Shown here piece after piece: positions 21,923 through 33,425 of a stretch of DNA of 64,000 bases. Under the pieces are notes generated by a model. The model made no database searches and had not been told where the DNA came from. It saw only the letters and a list, made by a program, of their open reading frames with translations. The first letter of the stretch is position 1. Every line of letters starts with the position of its first letter. A program made the translations under genes and the position numbers. Source of the DNA: Cordia subcordata (lineage: Eukaryota > Streptophyta > Magnoliopsida > Boraginales > Cordiaceae); NCBI GenBank assembly GCA_028554755.1, contig JAPTOF010000015.1, forward strand, positions 11,574,501-11,638,500, given 5' to 3'.

Positions 21923-24900
21923 TTAATCTGAACGGGATGAAAGCATGGTAAGATTGCCCTTGAGTTCTTGAAAGCGAGCGGAGAATAAGGCCTTAGTAAA
22001 GATATCCACAAATTGAGAACCCGTCGGAATGTATTTAACCACCACATCACCTTGAGCAACCTTCTCCTGGATGAAATGAAAATCAATTTCCACATGCTTC
22101 GTACGAGCATGAAGGACTAGGTTTGCAGACAAATACATGGCAGAGACATTGTCACAGTAGAGGACAATAAGGGAGGAGAGAAAAACATGAAGGTCACATA
22201 ACATCTAATGGACCCAGTAAGTTTCTGCCAATGTATAGGCCAAGGAGTGGTATATCAGCCTCTGTGCTAAAGCGAGACACTGTTGGTTGCTTCTTGGATT
22301 GCCAGGAAATTAGACTTTGACCTAAGAATAGAGCATAGCTTGTTGTGGATCATTGATTGTCTGGACAAGCTGCCCAATCTGCATCTACATAAGCTACAAG
22401 AGAGAGATCAATAGGAATCGATAAAGTTAAGCCGTGATCTAAGGTCCTTATGATGTAGCAAAGTATTTGCTTAGCTAGTTGCAAATGTGAAGAGCGAGAG
22501 GCATGCATAAATTGACTCACAAGATTGACAGCGAAGGCAAGATCAAGCCTAGTCAAGGTTAGGTATTGTAAACCACCAACCATATTACGAAATTCAGTAA
22601 GATTCTCCAGTAAATCACCATCATACAGGGAAAGAAAGGACTTTAAGGGAAAAGGAGTTGTCACTGGTTTGGCATTTGACATGGAGAATTTATGAAGAAA
22701 ATATTGGGCATATTTTGATTGCTTGAAGACAATAGAGCAGGAAGCGAGAGACCTAAATGCCCAAGAAATAATGTAAATCTCCTAAATCCTTCATAGCAAA
22801 GGTAGAGTTAAGAATGTTAATGAACTGAAAATTGAGAGAAGGAGAACTACCAATTAGCACAATATCATCAACATAAAGAAGTAAAACAAGTATACCATGT
22901 GATTTACAATAAGTGAACATAGATGTATCAGTAGTACTACAAGTGAAACCATGAGACAGAAGAAAAGAGCGAAAGCACAAAAAGCAGGCCTTAGGAGCCT
23001 GTTTAAGGCCATAGAAAGCCTTGTTCAACTTACAGATATGATTAGGACACTAAGGATCAACAAAGCCCTGTGGTTGTTTCATATAAACTTCTTCAGTAAT
23101 GTGACCATGAAAGAAAGCATTTTTGACATCAAGTTGTCAGATCATCCAATTTCTAGATAAAGCAAGAGTTAAAACAGTGTAAAGGTTTCAGAATAATCAA
23201 TACCTGCCTGTTGATGAAACTCCTGAGCTACGACGCGTGCTTTGTATCGCTCGAGAGAACCATTAGCATTATACTTAACTCTGTAAATCTATTTACAACC
23301 AACTAAATTCTTGGTTGGAGGAGGGAGAACAAGATCCCAAGTTCCATTTTGCATAAGAGTATTAAATTCTTCTGCCATGGCCTGACACCAATGGGAATGT
23401 TTGCAAGCGACAGGTGAAAGAAGTGAGTTCAGGAAGGTCAGTATGTGAGATGAGGGACAAAACTTGCTTTTTCTTCTAAATACCAGACTTCACCCGTATT
23501 TGCATGGGATTTGCATTCATGAGGCCTATAGTGTCAGAAATGCTAGGCATGGGAGCTGTAGTGAGAGAGAAAGAAAGCATAAATGAGGGAACAGTAGGCA
23601 AATAGGGACTAGAAACAGGTGACCTAAGTGACGGGGAAGATGTAAAAGAAGATGCATGCAATGCAGGGGAACTAGTCTTAATAGTGGGATTAACACATGG
23701 TGCAGTTAGATTAAAGGGGGTAAGGGAAGAGGGAGCTGTACATCATTAAATTAGACCAGGGAAGGAGGGGAGAAGGACGACAGTATGTGCGATGCAAATT
23801 AGAATAAGGGTATGAGTTTTCATTAAAATGAACATGTCGACTTATGTACACACGGCCAGTAGTTGGATCTAAGCACCTATACCTCTTATAATTATTCGCA
23901 TATCCCAAGAAAACACAGGCAACGAATTGTGATGCTAGTTTATAAGGTACACGTGCCATAAGATTTGGAAAACGTGCACAACCAAATGATCGAAGAAAAT
24001 TGTAATCAGGAAGTTTGTTAAAAATCATTTCAAAGGGGGATTTGCGGGAAATAGTGGGGGAGGGAAGCTGATTGAAGACAAAGACAGTAGTATAAACAGC
24101 ATCTAACCAAAAAAATGCAGCATAGAAGCACGAAAATTACGAGCAACCTCACTAATATGGCACTGTTTTCATTCAGCGACCCTATTTTGTTGGGGCATAT
24201 CTGGACAAGATTTATGAAAAACAATGCCATGGTTTATTAAAAATTGTTGAAATGCATGATTGTCAAATTCTCCATCACCCTCACTCTGGAAGTGTTTTAT
24301 TTTGGTGCCAAGCAAATTTTCAACTTGATTTTTAAATGTTTGAAAATGATCTAAGACTTTAGATTTCTAATGCATGGAAAAATCCAGGTGAAACGTAAAA
24401 AATCATCCACAAAGACAACAAAGTATTTGTAACCTAAATTAAAGAGTACAGGAGATGTCCAAACATTTGAATGAATTAAATATAAAGGTTCAGTGCTGCA
24501 TTGTTCAATTAAAGAAAAAGGTAACCTAGTATTTTTGCCCAGTTTGCAAGCAACACAAGAATCAAATTTGAAATTAGTATAGTGCACCAAATTTTTGGCA
24601 TGTAAAAAAGATAATAATCGAGAATTTAAATGCCATAGCCTACGATGCCAAATGTCACCATCGACTTTATGTGTGACCAGTGCATGCAATGTGGGAGAGA
24701 CACTTCTAGCCGGCAAGGGATATAAATCACTAGTGTTGGTCATATGGAGCAATGGTGAGCTGGTGGTCTTGTCATTAAGAGAAAAGAAATCAGAGTCAAA
24801 CACCGCGTGACAATTATTATTAGCGTAAAGTTAACGAATAGAGATGAGGTTGTGTGATAAGTATGGAACATGTAAAACATTTTTGAGAACTAAAGAACGT

Positions 24901-25208
24901 GCAGGAGTGTGTAAGTGAGTCCTTCCTAGATGTCGAATGGGCAATTGAGCACCGTTTACAACCAAGATTTTAGAATGACCAGTATAACGAGTCAAAGAGT
25001 TAAGAATACCTAAATGCGGCGTCATGTGAGCGAAAGCAGTAGTGTCTAGGTACCATGTAGCATCATTGGATTCATCAACAAACATGGTGACAAAAGTTTT
25101 GGCAAGGTTAGACAATATAACAACATGCTTGAACCGGTGAGGGCAGTTAATAGCAAGGTGACATAGAGAATTGCAAATTTGACAGAGAGGAGGACACGAC
25201 AAGGGCAA
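21923..25208 (-). pseudogene. Copia pol remnant: zinc knuckle, protease, integrase, RT, RNase H
   Basis: Pieces in order on the - strand are as follows. A zinc knuckle CQICNSLCHLAINC has the CX2CX4HX4C pattern (near 25180). In the protease, WYLDTTAFAHM has DTTA where DTGA or DSGA is expected. The integrase lead-in is WHRRLWHLNSRLL (near 24650). The integrase core includes VVFVDDFLRFTW, and its C-terminal part includes RSFGCARFP and FLGYANNYKRYRC (23711-24028). The RT has NKAFYGLKQAPKACF and LLYVDDIVLIG (22753-23028), so the catalytic YVDD is kept. The RNase H has YCDNVSAMYL and RTKHVEIDFHFIQEKV (21923-22204). Frameshifts and stops separate the blocks. The damaged protease site and broken frame make it inactive. 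Confidence 0.9.
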
Positions 25209-25554
25209 AGAATACCTGTATATGGTGTTGATTATATAGGAGGAGGTCTTAATGAATTCATAGGAAAGTTAAGGAACACATTACCCGTATTGCTAGTACC
25301 TGAGAAGCCAAGCGTCGTCGAGTTAGCCTGAGTCAAGTTCTAGTCATTGTCATGTTGAATTGAACCACGGCTAGAAGCTCCTTGATGGGACGTGTTATTG
25401 TTTATGCCACGACCTCTATTGCCACGATGGAGTTAAAGCCACATCCTTTAGTATCTTGTTGCTGATTTTGAGTGGTCGACTGAAAGGAAGTAGCAGCATA
25501 AGCAATGTAAGTAGTAGCCACACGAGCCTAAGAAGCCAGCTTTAAATGTGATTC

Positions 25555-26355
25555 TTAAGCTAGTAATTTGCGATATACAATATTACAAGAGAAAACTTCT
25601 CCAGAATTTACCAAGGCTATAGCAAAGGTCCCAAATTCAAGAGGCAGGCCGTGTAAGGCAATGGAGATTAAGTCATCCTCAACCATTGACTTTTGGATAT
25701 CGAATAGTGCATCTGTAATGGTTTTGATTTCCCGAAGATAAACGTCCATGCTCTTATTGTTCTTGAGCAAAGCATATAGTTGTAATCGCAGAGAATGAGA
25801 ATTAGCCTTTGAATTGTCCAAATAACGTTCCTGTAAAGCAAGCCATATTTCGAGACTAGAGGCGTAGTGATAAATATCTTGGATGATATCACTAGTAAAC
25901 ATTCCATTCAACCATGTGCGAACTAAGCTGTCCAACTGAAGCCATAGTAAGTAATCTAGTGAAGTAGATGGAGGACAAGGAAGTGACCCATCCACGATTC
26001 CAAACACACCATAAGTAAATAAGACAGGTTCAATTTGTGAACGCCATAGACGGTAATTTGTTCCATTGAAACGAATGGTAACAAGGGTGGTAATATTTAG
26101 ACTGCTCAAGTTTAGGAGTGGCAGTCCATGAGAGAATGACGAAATACCAGAAGGAATACCAGGTGAAGATAAGATGGTGATAGTAGTTGAGAGGTTAGGT
26201 GCAACAGCAGGGAGTGTTGTCGTTTGAGAGGGAAAAAGAGGCGTACTTGTAGGGACCGTCTCTGATATATGCAAGGCAATATGAAGAGAAGAAACGGGTG
26301 TTGAGGGTGCGATGGAGTCAAGGACTGCAGTGCTGGAGTTTTCTGAAGTTGGCAT
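25555..26355 (-). pseudogene. Copia gag (UBN2-type capsid) ORF
   Basis: This 266-codon open frame begins at the ATG complementary to 26353-26355 (MPTSENSSTAVLDS). An S/T/P-rich leader of about 85 residues precedes the copia capsid block. That block contains VTIRFNGTNYRLWRSQIEP, WLQLDSLVRTWLNGM, EIWLALQERYLDNSKA, RLQLYALLKNNKSMDVYL and DDLISIALHGLPLEF, in the usual order for retrotransposon gag of copia type. It would form the virus-like particle shell in the cytoplasm. This frame is intact, but it loses continuity before the zinc knuckle through stops near 25530-25550, so the polyprotein cannot be made whole. Confidence 0.88.
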
Positions 26356-26625
26356 GATGGAGAAAAGAGGAAGACAGAAGAAGATGATAGGCTACTGATT
26401 GAGAAAGAATTGGGTTTTTTTTTTATATGTTTGGTTGTTAGTTGTCAGCAATGAACAATTTGGTTGTGATAAGTTTGATTGAGATTCTTGTTTATGTCGT
26501 CGGGTGAAAAGCTTGAAGGGAGAAGACAACCGTAGCTGTTGCAGCATTGAATAATTAGAGAAGATGATAATTTTGGAAAGTTAGGGTTGGGAGGTAGGAA
26601 GGATCAATTGGTTACGATGATACGA

Positions 26626-26755
26626 TAAAGATGATTTTAGGGTCATGCCTCAATAGAATGATTGTGATATATATTTATACACAAAGGATTACAATTGTTT
26701 CCTTGTATAATATAATTATTCTTTGTTCAATATAAGGTAAATATGTACACTAATA
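26626..26755 (-). repeat. 5' LTR of the minus-strand copia element
   Basis: About 130 bp, followed outward by CTTAT at 26756-26760. The inner flank on the - strand reads TCGTATCATCG, a decayed TGGTATCA primer-binding site. Confidence 0.85.
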
Positions 26756-27620
26756 CTTATAGTAGCTAAAAACATTAGTTAATGATAAAAAAAAAACTTC
26801 AGATCCGCAAAATATTTATTTGCCAAATACTCAAATTGATTAAATTTGAATTCGAGAAAGAACTAACAAAAAAATTGAAAAAATATGGGAAAAGAAAAAG
26901 CAAAAGTTATCTCATCAAACTGTAGTCATAGAATTGTATCGTCTGAATTTTTCTTCAATTTGATAATTTCTCATCAATTTCAATTATTTCTGCACAGTTT
27001 AATCCAACTTTAAAATGATCAAGAAGCATATAACTTAAAATTTGAAAGTGACCAATATTAGCTTACTTACATATATGTCAAACCACTGCTACGCTAATCC
27101 AACAACTCAACAAAGTCCAAAATTATAATTTTTTATAGTTTATAGAAGAGGAGAAAAGAGAAGAGAACAAATCTCTTTGTTCTGGAAGTGAAATAAATCA
27201 ACTTGAAGTTCTCCATCACCTATAAGCTAAAAAGAGAAACGATTTATCCTATTTTCAGAATCTATAAGTTTGTGCATTTCCAAGACATGTACACTGGATT
27301 CTCTTTATGTACTATGTCTAAACATATGGATATCTCCAAAATCTACTATGCTTATCAAAAACAAAAAAAGGCCATTTTGATTCTTTTAGAATGTTATGTT
27401 CACTCACATCTATTCCATAATCTAAATTGTAGTAGACAATTGAGTTCATTAAATGCCATACAAGAAAAATTCAAGTTTAAATTAAAAAAAGCCTCCATCT
27501 TGTTCTTTCCCACGAATCCTCTGGTTTAAACACCAACCCACACCCCTATTGATTAAAGGATTACTTGCTTTCTTGTTGCCAGACAATTGACATGTGTAAT
27601 TAGAAACTCAATTAAATAGA
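26756..27620. other. AT-rich intergenic DNA
   Basis: I see no gene. The 108-codon ORF at 27203 has no recognisable domain and the base composition of random AT-rich sequence. Confidence 0.5.
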
Positions 27621-27733
27621 GCGTGTTTGCCTTGGCTTATTTTGGTGCTTATAAGCACATAAAGAAAAGTACCCTCTTACATATTTTTTACTATTTGGTA
27701 ATTACCAGCCACAAATAAGCAAAGCCAAACAGC
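27621..27733. mobile_element. Short MITE-like element
   Basis: The left end GCGTGTTTGCCTTGGCTTAT pairs imperfectly with the complement of the right end ATAAGCAAAGCCAAACAGC. At about 113 bp it resembles other Harbinger-type MITEs in the window. No clear target duplication is seen. Confidence 0.5.
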
Positions 27734-28215
27734 ATCTAAGTCTGGCACAAAAAAAAAAGCTTCAGCAATTGAGCATAAGTAAACAACTTAATCAAGTCAA
27801 GAGTCTCAAAATAGAAATTATAAATAAAATTTTTTATTCAAAAAGAAAAAGAAAAAAAAGATGGCCGAACGTGATCTTGGAGAAGCAAGAGTCCATTGAG
27901 CTCATGGGTTCTATCAGAGACCAATCTTCAATTCCAAGATTTCACTCCACATCCAAAAAAGAAGAAAAATAAAATTATATATATAAACAGAAGACAAAGG
28001 GAAAATTTGACAATTAAAAGAGAAGATTAGCAACCATAGCTATTGTTGATCCCAGGGTGGTAATTTTACAACAAAAGAGAAGATATGCTTGGTTGCAAGC
28101 ATTGATGAATATGCTCAGTCATGAAACCAATGAAAGAACTACCACGCAAAAACACGAACAATGCACGAATAGATTTATACTAAGAAACAAATGAATCAAC
28201 AAATGCAAAAACGAA
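27734..28215. other. Intergenic DNA, no gene seen
   Basis: A-rich sequence without a recognisable element. Confidence 0.5.
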
Positions 28216-28290
28216 TATATATATATACACACACACACACACATATATATATGTGTGTGTGTATATATATATATATAGATATAAATGTAT
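28216..28290. repeat. Compound palindromic microsatellite (AT)n(AC)n(AT)n(GT)n(AT)n
   Basis: Runs of AT, then CA, then AT, then GT, then AT follow without a break. The CA and GT blocks are complementary, so the tract can fold on itself. Confidence 0.95.
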
Positions 28291-28534
28291 ATATGAATTG
28301 ATAGAAATAAACAAAAATGGCAAACACACGCATATATGTAATACTTACTGAATACCCAGGAAAGTTGAAAAATAAAATCCAAGAAAAAAATGCCATTTAT
28401 TAATAAATCTATAGTATTGAAATCAAAATGAATGCTATAAAAAAATAGAATATAAGATATTAGTGAGTAAATGAAAAAGAACGAACTTGATGAACTCCAA
28501 TTATGAGAGTATAAGGGTACCATTGATCAAGACA

Positions 28535-29035
28535 TACACATAATATATATAGCGAAACATCTGTACCGTGCCCGTTAACTACAAATTTTCACTATCTATC
28601 GAAGTGCGAGACTACCGTGCTGGCCAAAACTGAATACGAAACGGCCGATTTCAAGGGATTTATAAGTGGGTAAATTGCGAAATTAGGTTGTTTATTTTGG
28701 GGGCTAAATGTTGATGAACTTTCATTTATGATTTCCATTCTATAGAAAATTGTGTTGATTTAATGGCTTGATTTTCAAACATAAATGAAGGAGAAAGGTA
28801 AGCAACGTATAGACAATAGAATGAGCGAGATAGGATTTAAAATACAAAAGAAGCATTTCCAATTGGATAGACAAAAACAGAAGTTTAAAAACAAACATGG
28901 GCAAAATGGTCTTTACATGTGGAATGAAAAGCTATTAATATAAAGCGCCACATGGCACACGCGGTGCATGGCAAACGACATGCAAAAAATGAGTTTTAAG
29001 CAACAGGGTTTGCTTTATTATATAGTGTAGAATGT
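28535..29035. mobile_element. Possible low-complexity transposon with ACCGTGCCCGTT start
   Basis: The block opens with CTGTACCGTGCCCGTTAACTAC. It later carries GCGCCACATGGCACACGCGG and ends TTTATTATATAGTGTAG. This start and end style is seen in several widespread noncoding plant elements. I cannot assign a superfamily or exact ends. Confidence 0.3.
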
Positions 29036-29244
29036 CGATTTGTTATGTTTGATTTGTGTAAGGTATTTTGTTTATTTTCTTTGTAATACTCACCTAAATT
29101 CATTGTTGCATGATGTGCTGTGTATTTACATTATGTAGTCATGTATAATTATCTATGCGTCTAACGTGTTATTTTAATAATTGTGAGGGATTACTTTTAT
29201 GAAATAGACCAAAGCTTGGGGGTTGAAATGTGAGTAAATTTCAT

Positions 29245-29740
29245 AATAAGTTCTTATTATTTCCTTACTTTTTAAAAATTAATTCCTATTCTTTTAAAAT
29301 TTTTAAATTAGTCCTCAATGTTTTACAAATATAATCAATTTAATCTCTATTGTTTGAAAGCATCCATAATAGTCCTCCATATTTCACAAAAATAGTTAAA
29401 TTAGTCCTTGTTATTTGAAAAAAAAAATTATTTTAGTACTCAATGTTTTACAAACTTTCTCAACTTATAGTCTCTATTTTAAGAAAAAAAAATGAATAAA
29501 TAGGATTAGAAACTAATTTGAGTAAGTTTGCAAAACATTAGGGACAAATATAATTTTTTTCAAGCAATATGAATTAATTTGACTATCTTTGTGAAACATT
29601 TAACACTAATATGAATGTTTTCAAACAATAAGGACTAATTTGATTATATTTGTAAAATATTGAGAATTAATTTGGATATTTTTATAAAATATTAAAGACT
29701 AATTTGAACATCTTAGAACAATAGAATCTAAACCGACTAC
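29245..29740. mobile_element. Foldback (palindromic) noncoding element, copy 1
   Basis: The left arm words TTTTACAAATATAATCAATTT and CTATTGTTTGAAAGC recur as complements in the right arm (AATTTGATTATATTTGTAAAAT and TTTTCAAACAATAAGG). The element is about 500 bp, has no coding capacity, and can form one long hairpin. Related arms lie at 30715-31015 and 33060-33425. Confidence 0.75.
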
Positions 29741-30530
29741 CCACAGAATAATATACAATTAAAAACATGGTAATCAAAGATAGTTCAGCAATTTAAATAT
29801 TTGTGAAGATAAATTAGATTTTAAAATAGAAGAAATACCTGCTTCAATACTTGAAAGGTGAATAAGTTCTTTTTGATGGCGCAGCAAAATTTGAATAGGT
29901 AAACTGAATTTTATTGAAAGAAAAGTTTACAAGAGAACAAGGCAACTATATCAGAATTCAAGCGTGCCTAAATATTATAATTTGGAGTCTTTTATAGACT
30001 CGAAGAAGAGGACGGAATCATTACAGTTTTGAAAAGTAGTGATACAAATTGCAGATTTTTCAACTTTTTTTTATCACACGTTGGTCTTTTTGCACCTTTT
30101 TAGTCGCGAGCTTTGGCGCCTAGCTTTGGCATTTTTTGTGGCTTTTGAGTCACGGGTGCCTTTTGCTTTTACCTTTTGATACTTTTGAGGAGGGTTTGTC
30201 CAATTGCACCGAAAGTTTCAAAAATCAAAAGTTGACGTGTTGATTCCAAAACAATCATCTTCATTTTGATTTGGATCAAGAGAAGATTCTTCAGAAGTTT
30301 GTGGTTGATACTTGCTTTGCTCATCATCATCTTCGTCTTCCCCAAACTCTTGACAGTAGGTTTTGAGAATTTTGTTGTAAGTTTTTGAGTCTGGGGCTGC
30401 TGTTGATTCTACTTGGATTTGAGCTTTTCGTGCGAGAAATTGCGATTAAACTGTTGGCACCACTGATGTTACGTTTGGGGGATTTTTGAACCAATTGTCG
30501 ATATCTGTTTTTGTGAATTTTGAATAGTTG
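29741..30530 (-). pseudogene. Remnant of an unrecognised gene or element with an acidic C-terminal segment
   Basis: Read on the - strand from about 30460 to 30215, one frame stays open for about 80 codons. It gives KAQIQVESTAAPDSKTYNK, then TYCQEFGEDEDDDEQ and SSLDPNQNEDDCFG. After a stop there is a T-rich, K-rich tail. Near 29905 the complement has CAATAAAATTCAG, a possible polyadenylation signal. The acidic segment is too biased in composition to be chance AT-rich sequence, so a real protein end is likely. I cannot name the family; a retroelement capsid tail is one option. Confidence 0.35.
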
Positions 30531-30537
30531 AATCCGA

Positions 30538-30705
30538 TGAAATTAAATAAATTAAGGGGAAAAACGAAAACATAAAGGGGTCAAAATAAGTCAAAACCCA
30601 CTTTCCAATTTCCTTTCTCTTTTTCTCATCCCCGTTGGCCATGACCAGTAAACCCAAAAGAAAACACCCCTTCCCCCACACATACGGTAGTGAAGGAACA
30701 TTAGG
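30538..30705. repeat. 170-bp block, distal copy of a duplication upstream of NMNAT
   Basis: The block runs from AAATAAATTAAGGGGAAAAAC to TACGGTAGTGAAGGAA and is closely matched by 31030-31196. Shared words include AAAACCCACTTTCCAATTTC, CCAGTAAACCCAAAAGAAA and CCCCTTCCCCCACACATACG. Confidence 0.9.
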
Positions 30706-31029
30706 GACTAATATAATTTTTTCCAAACAATATGTCAAACATTTAGGTTCAACGTTTAGGATTAATATGAATGTTTTCAAACAATGAAGATTAATTTGAT
30801 TATATTTGTGAAATAGTGAGAGCTAATTTGAATAGTTTTATAAAATATTGAAAACTAATTTAAATATCTTAAAACAATTTGATTATATTTGTAAAATATT
30901 AAGAACTAATTTGAATACTTTTATAAAATATTGAAAACTAATTTAGACATCTCAAAACAATAAAATCTAATTTTAAAAATAAAAAAAACAATAAAGACTA
31001 ATTGTAGAATTTTCTCTCAAAATGCAATA
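30706..31029. mobile_element. Foldback element copy 2, right arm only
   Basis: The repeated words GAACTAATTTGAATA, TTTTATAAAATATTGAAAAC and TTTGATTATATTTGT match the right arm of 29245-29740. It sits between the two copies of the 170-bp block. Confidence 0.65.
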
Positions 31030-31196
31030 AAGTTAAATAAATTAGGAAAAAAAAAAACCGAAACAAAAAGGGGTCAAAATAAAGTCAAAACCCACTTTCC
31101 AATTTCCTTCCTGTTTTTCTCTCCTCCGTTGGCCATAACCAGTAAACCCAAAAGAAAGCACCCCTTCCCCCACACATACGGTAGTGAAGGAAGAAC
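31030..31196. repeat. 170-bp block, copy next to the NMNAT 5' end
   Basis: This is the direct repeat partner of 30538-30705, about 490 bp downstream of it. It lies within about 100-270 bp of the inferred NMNAT transcription start, so one copy is probably part of the promoter. Confidence 0.85.
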
Positions 31197-31295
31197 AGCA
31201 GAAGGTCAGAAAAAAAAACAAAAAAAAAAAAAAAACGTATCGTAAATTCACATCTATAAACCTGCTTGAGAAAACAAAGAGGAGACAAAGCTGAC

Positions 31296-31373
31296 CAGAG
31301 TTATATAGCTTGAACTGCGGAGAAAAGGAAAGAGTAGGTGTGGAGATTTGAAACTACTACAACTAACATCAAG
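31296..31373 (+). promoter_or_regulatory. Inferred NMNAT core promoter and 5'-UTR exon
   Basis: TTATATAG near 31302 can serve as a TATA box. A following leader ends at AACATCAAG|GTAAAA (31373/31374), a good 5' splice site. The coding part begins right after a 3' splice site at 33783, so a separate upstream UTR exon must exist; this is the best candidate seen. Inference only. Confidence 0.4.
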
Positions 31374-31756
31374 GTAAAAATTATGTTTGATGCACAAGTG
31401 GGTTTAAACATTATACTTCTTTGCATATATATATATATATATGTTTAAATACATGGGAATTCTTTGAATTGTTCGGCTATTGTTTCTTTTGTTCTCTAAT
31501 AACATGCAAAGAGCTGGGTAAATGGACGTATGAAGCATGATGGGTCTCGATTGATTTTGGATTTAATTGGAGACATTAAGTTAGATAAGTATTGTATGTA
31601 TATAAACGCAATATTACCTAAATCATTGATTAGAATGTTGGACTGATTACATAATTGATTAACATTGACATGCAAAGTCTGGGTATGGCTGGTTGTATAG
31701 TTGATTAACATGTTACGTTTACGATACAAATGTTGCTGTAAAGTGAATTCTAGGTT

Positions 31757-31896
31757 GTCCACTGCCGTAAACGGGACAATAGACTGTCGACTGTCGTAAG
31801 CTCGACAATAGGCTGTTGACTGTTATAAACTAGACCATAGGTTGTCCACTGCAGTAAACTGGACCCTAAGCTGCTCGCTGTCGAAAAGTGGGAAAG
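31757..31896. repeat. 29-bp minisatellite, nearly five copies
   Basis: Units start at 31757, 31786, 31815, 31844 and 31873 (last one partial). Each begins GTCCACTG, GTCGACTG, GTTGACTG or similar, and has GTAAAC-like and GACAATAGGCT-like middles and ends. The unit of 29 bases is constant in length while about a quarter of positions vary. Confidence 0.85.
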
Positions 31897-33059
31897 TTGT
31901 ACATTATTGTAATTAGTGACCATAGTCTCTTTGGTAGTTTTTTTTTTTTTTTTTTTCTTATTACTATTGCCCTTATTATATCGATCACTATTGAATGATA
32001 ATGAATTGTACCATTTATCTCACTGCTCACTTTTAGTGCTTCAAGTGTAATCCTTGGTCATTTTGTTGAGATATCCTTGATCTGTTGTTTTAGCATCATT
32101 CATCCACTCGTTATGATCAACCAAGTGTATCTCTCATCTTTCACTGTCATGTCATTGTCATTATCTATCGCTTGAATAATGAATCTGTTTGTCATATTGA
32201 TAACAAAAGTTAATGGTCCTTTATCTGCTATGTTTGCATGTCATTTCATTACTTCATCCTGGATACTTTATTGATTAATCATCTTAAACCGTTTTCTTAG
32301 GGAAGAGCCCCTTTAGTGAGCTATATTTGCTCACCCCTTTTGCCTCCATAGTCCATACTGTTTTCTTTACCGATAGAACTTCTTAAGGGGAGAGATATAG
32401 GAAGGATTAGTTGTGTCTGGGTTTCTAGAAGGAGAAAGGTTATGTAAATGGCCAGTGCTAATGGCTTCTTGTATTACTTGAATCTTGTTTTGATGTTAAT
32501 GCCTTTTCATGTGTATTTTATTTAATGATAAATTGCGGTTTTAGAGTTCTTTCTGTTTGGTCATGGATTGAGTGTGTCTTGCCTGTTTGAGGGGTTTAGT
32601 CCTCTTGACCCACGGTGGTTGCAAGTTCGATTTGAGTTTGGCAGCATGACCGTCTTCCTTTTCATTTTCTAATTTCTATATCTGTGTTGGTGATGTTGTT
32701 ACAAAGGAAGGGTTAAATACTGTCATTAATTTAATTTGAGTAACGTTGTGTACAATAGATCCCAAAAGGGTTTGGACCCCCTCCAAATAGCAGAACTTTG
32801 ATGCACTAGATGTCATTTTGTTGTTGCCTTTGGAGCAAAATCAAGAAAGAGGGGATACGTTAAGTTTAACTGTCTAAAATATTGGTGAAACATAGTGCTA
32901 GCATATGATGCCGTCAGCAGTCATATAGGTCACCATGCGCGTTAAAAGAGTAGGTAATCCATTCCTTGTCTTTGTTTCTATTGCCATTAGTATATTGTGT
33001 GTCTTATGCATATATCTTGGTAGTTCATATTCATAAACAAATAAGTTGACCTAAATAAC

Positions 33060-33425
33060 TATTAGAGAAAATTATACTTTAAGTTCTCAATGTTGTCACT
33101 TAATTTCAATTTTAGTCCTTACTCTTTCAAAATGTTCATATTAGTTCTCAAGGTTTCCAATTGTAGTCAAATTAGTCCTTATTGTTTCAAGATATTCATA
33201 TTAGTGCATGATGTTTTACAAACTTATTCAAATTAGTACACATGTTAATAGAAAATGAACAAAATAGTGGGAACTAATTTAAATAAATTTGTGAAAAATT
33301 GAGGCTTATTATGAATATTTGAAACAATGTGGTCTGGTTTGGATATATTTGTGAAAGATTAAGGTTTAAGTTGAACATTTTAGAACAATGGGGTCTAATT
33401 TGAGAGACCTTGATGTAATTGACCC
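33060..33425. mobile_element. Foldback element copy 3 inside the NMNAT leader intron
   Basis: The left arm (TCAAATTAGTCCTTATTGTTT, GATGTTTTACAAACTTATTC) and right arm (AAATTTGTGAAAAATTGAGG, GAACATTTTAGAACAATGG) are imperfect complements. The same family is at 29245-29740. Confidence 0.65.

Larger units (their letters stand above)
21792..26755 (-). mobile_element. Complete but inactive Ty1/copia element with short LTRs
   Basis: On the - strand this is LTR, gag, protease, integrase, RT, RNase H, polypurine tract, LTR over 4964 bp. The two LTRs (26626-26755 and 21792-21914) share TAAAGATGATTTTAGGGTCA and TTATACACAAAGGATTACAA. CTTAT flanks both outer ends (21787-21791 and 26756-26760), a 5-bp target duplication. 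The polypurine tract AAGGGGGCAGA (complement of 21916-21926) abuts the 3' LTR. Short LTRs and single-polyprotein order fit the Ale/Ivana side of copia (inference). The LTRs differ by several substitutions and indels, so the insertion is old. Confidence 0.9.

Noticed and set aside
23476..23661. Minus-strand 61-codon ORF as a separate gene
   Set aside because: S/P-rich linker between integrase and RT of the copia polyprotein.
28216..28290. Repeat array as a possible CRISPR or structured RNA
   Set aside because: It is a plain dinucleotide microsatellite in a plant genome.
28119..28523. 134-codon minus-strand ORF rich in Y, I, H and C
   Set aside because: It is translation through the AT/AC microsatellite and flanks; no protein features.
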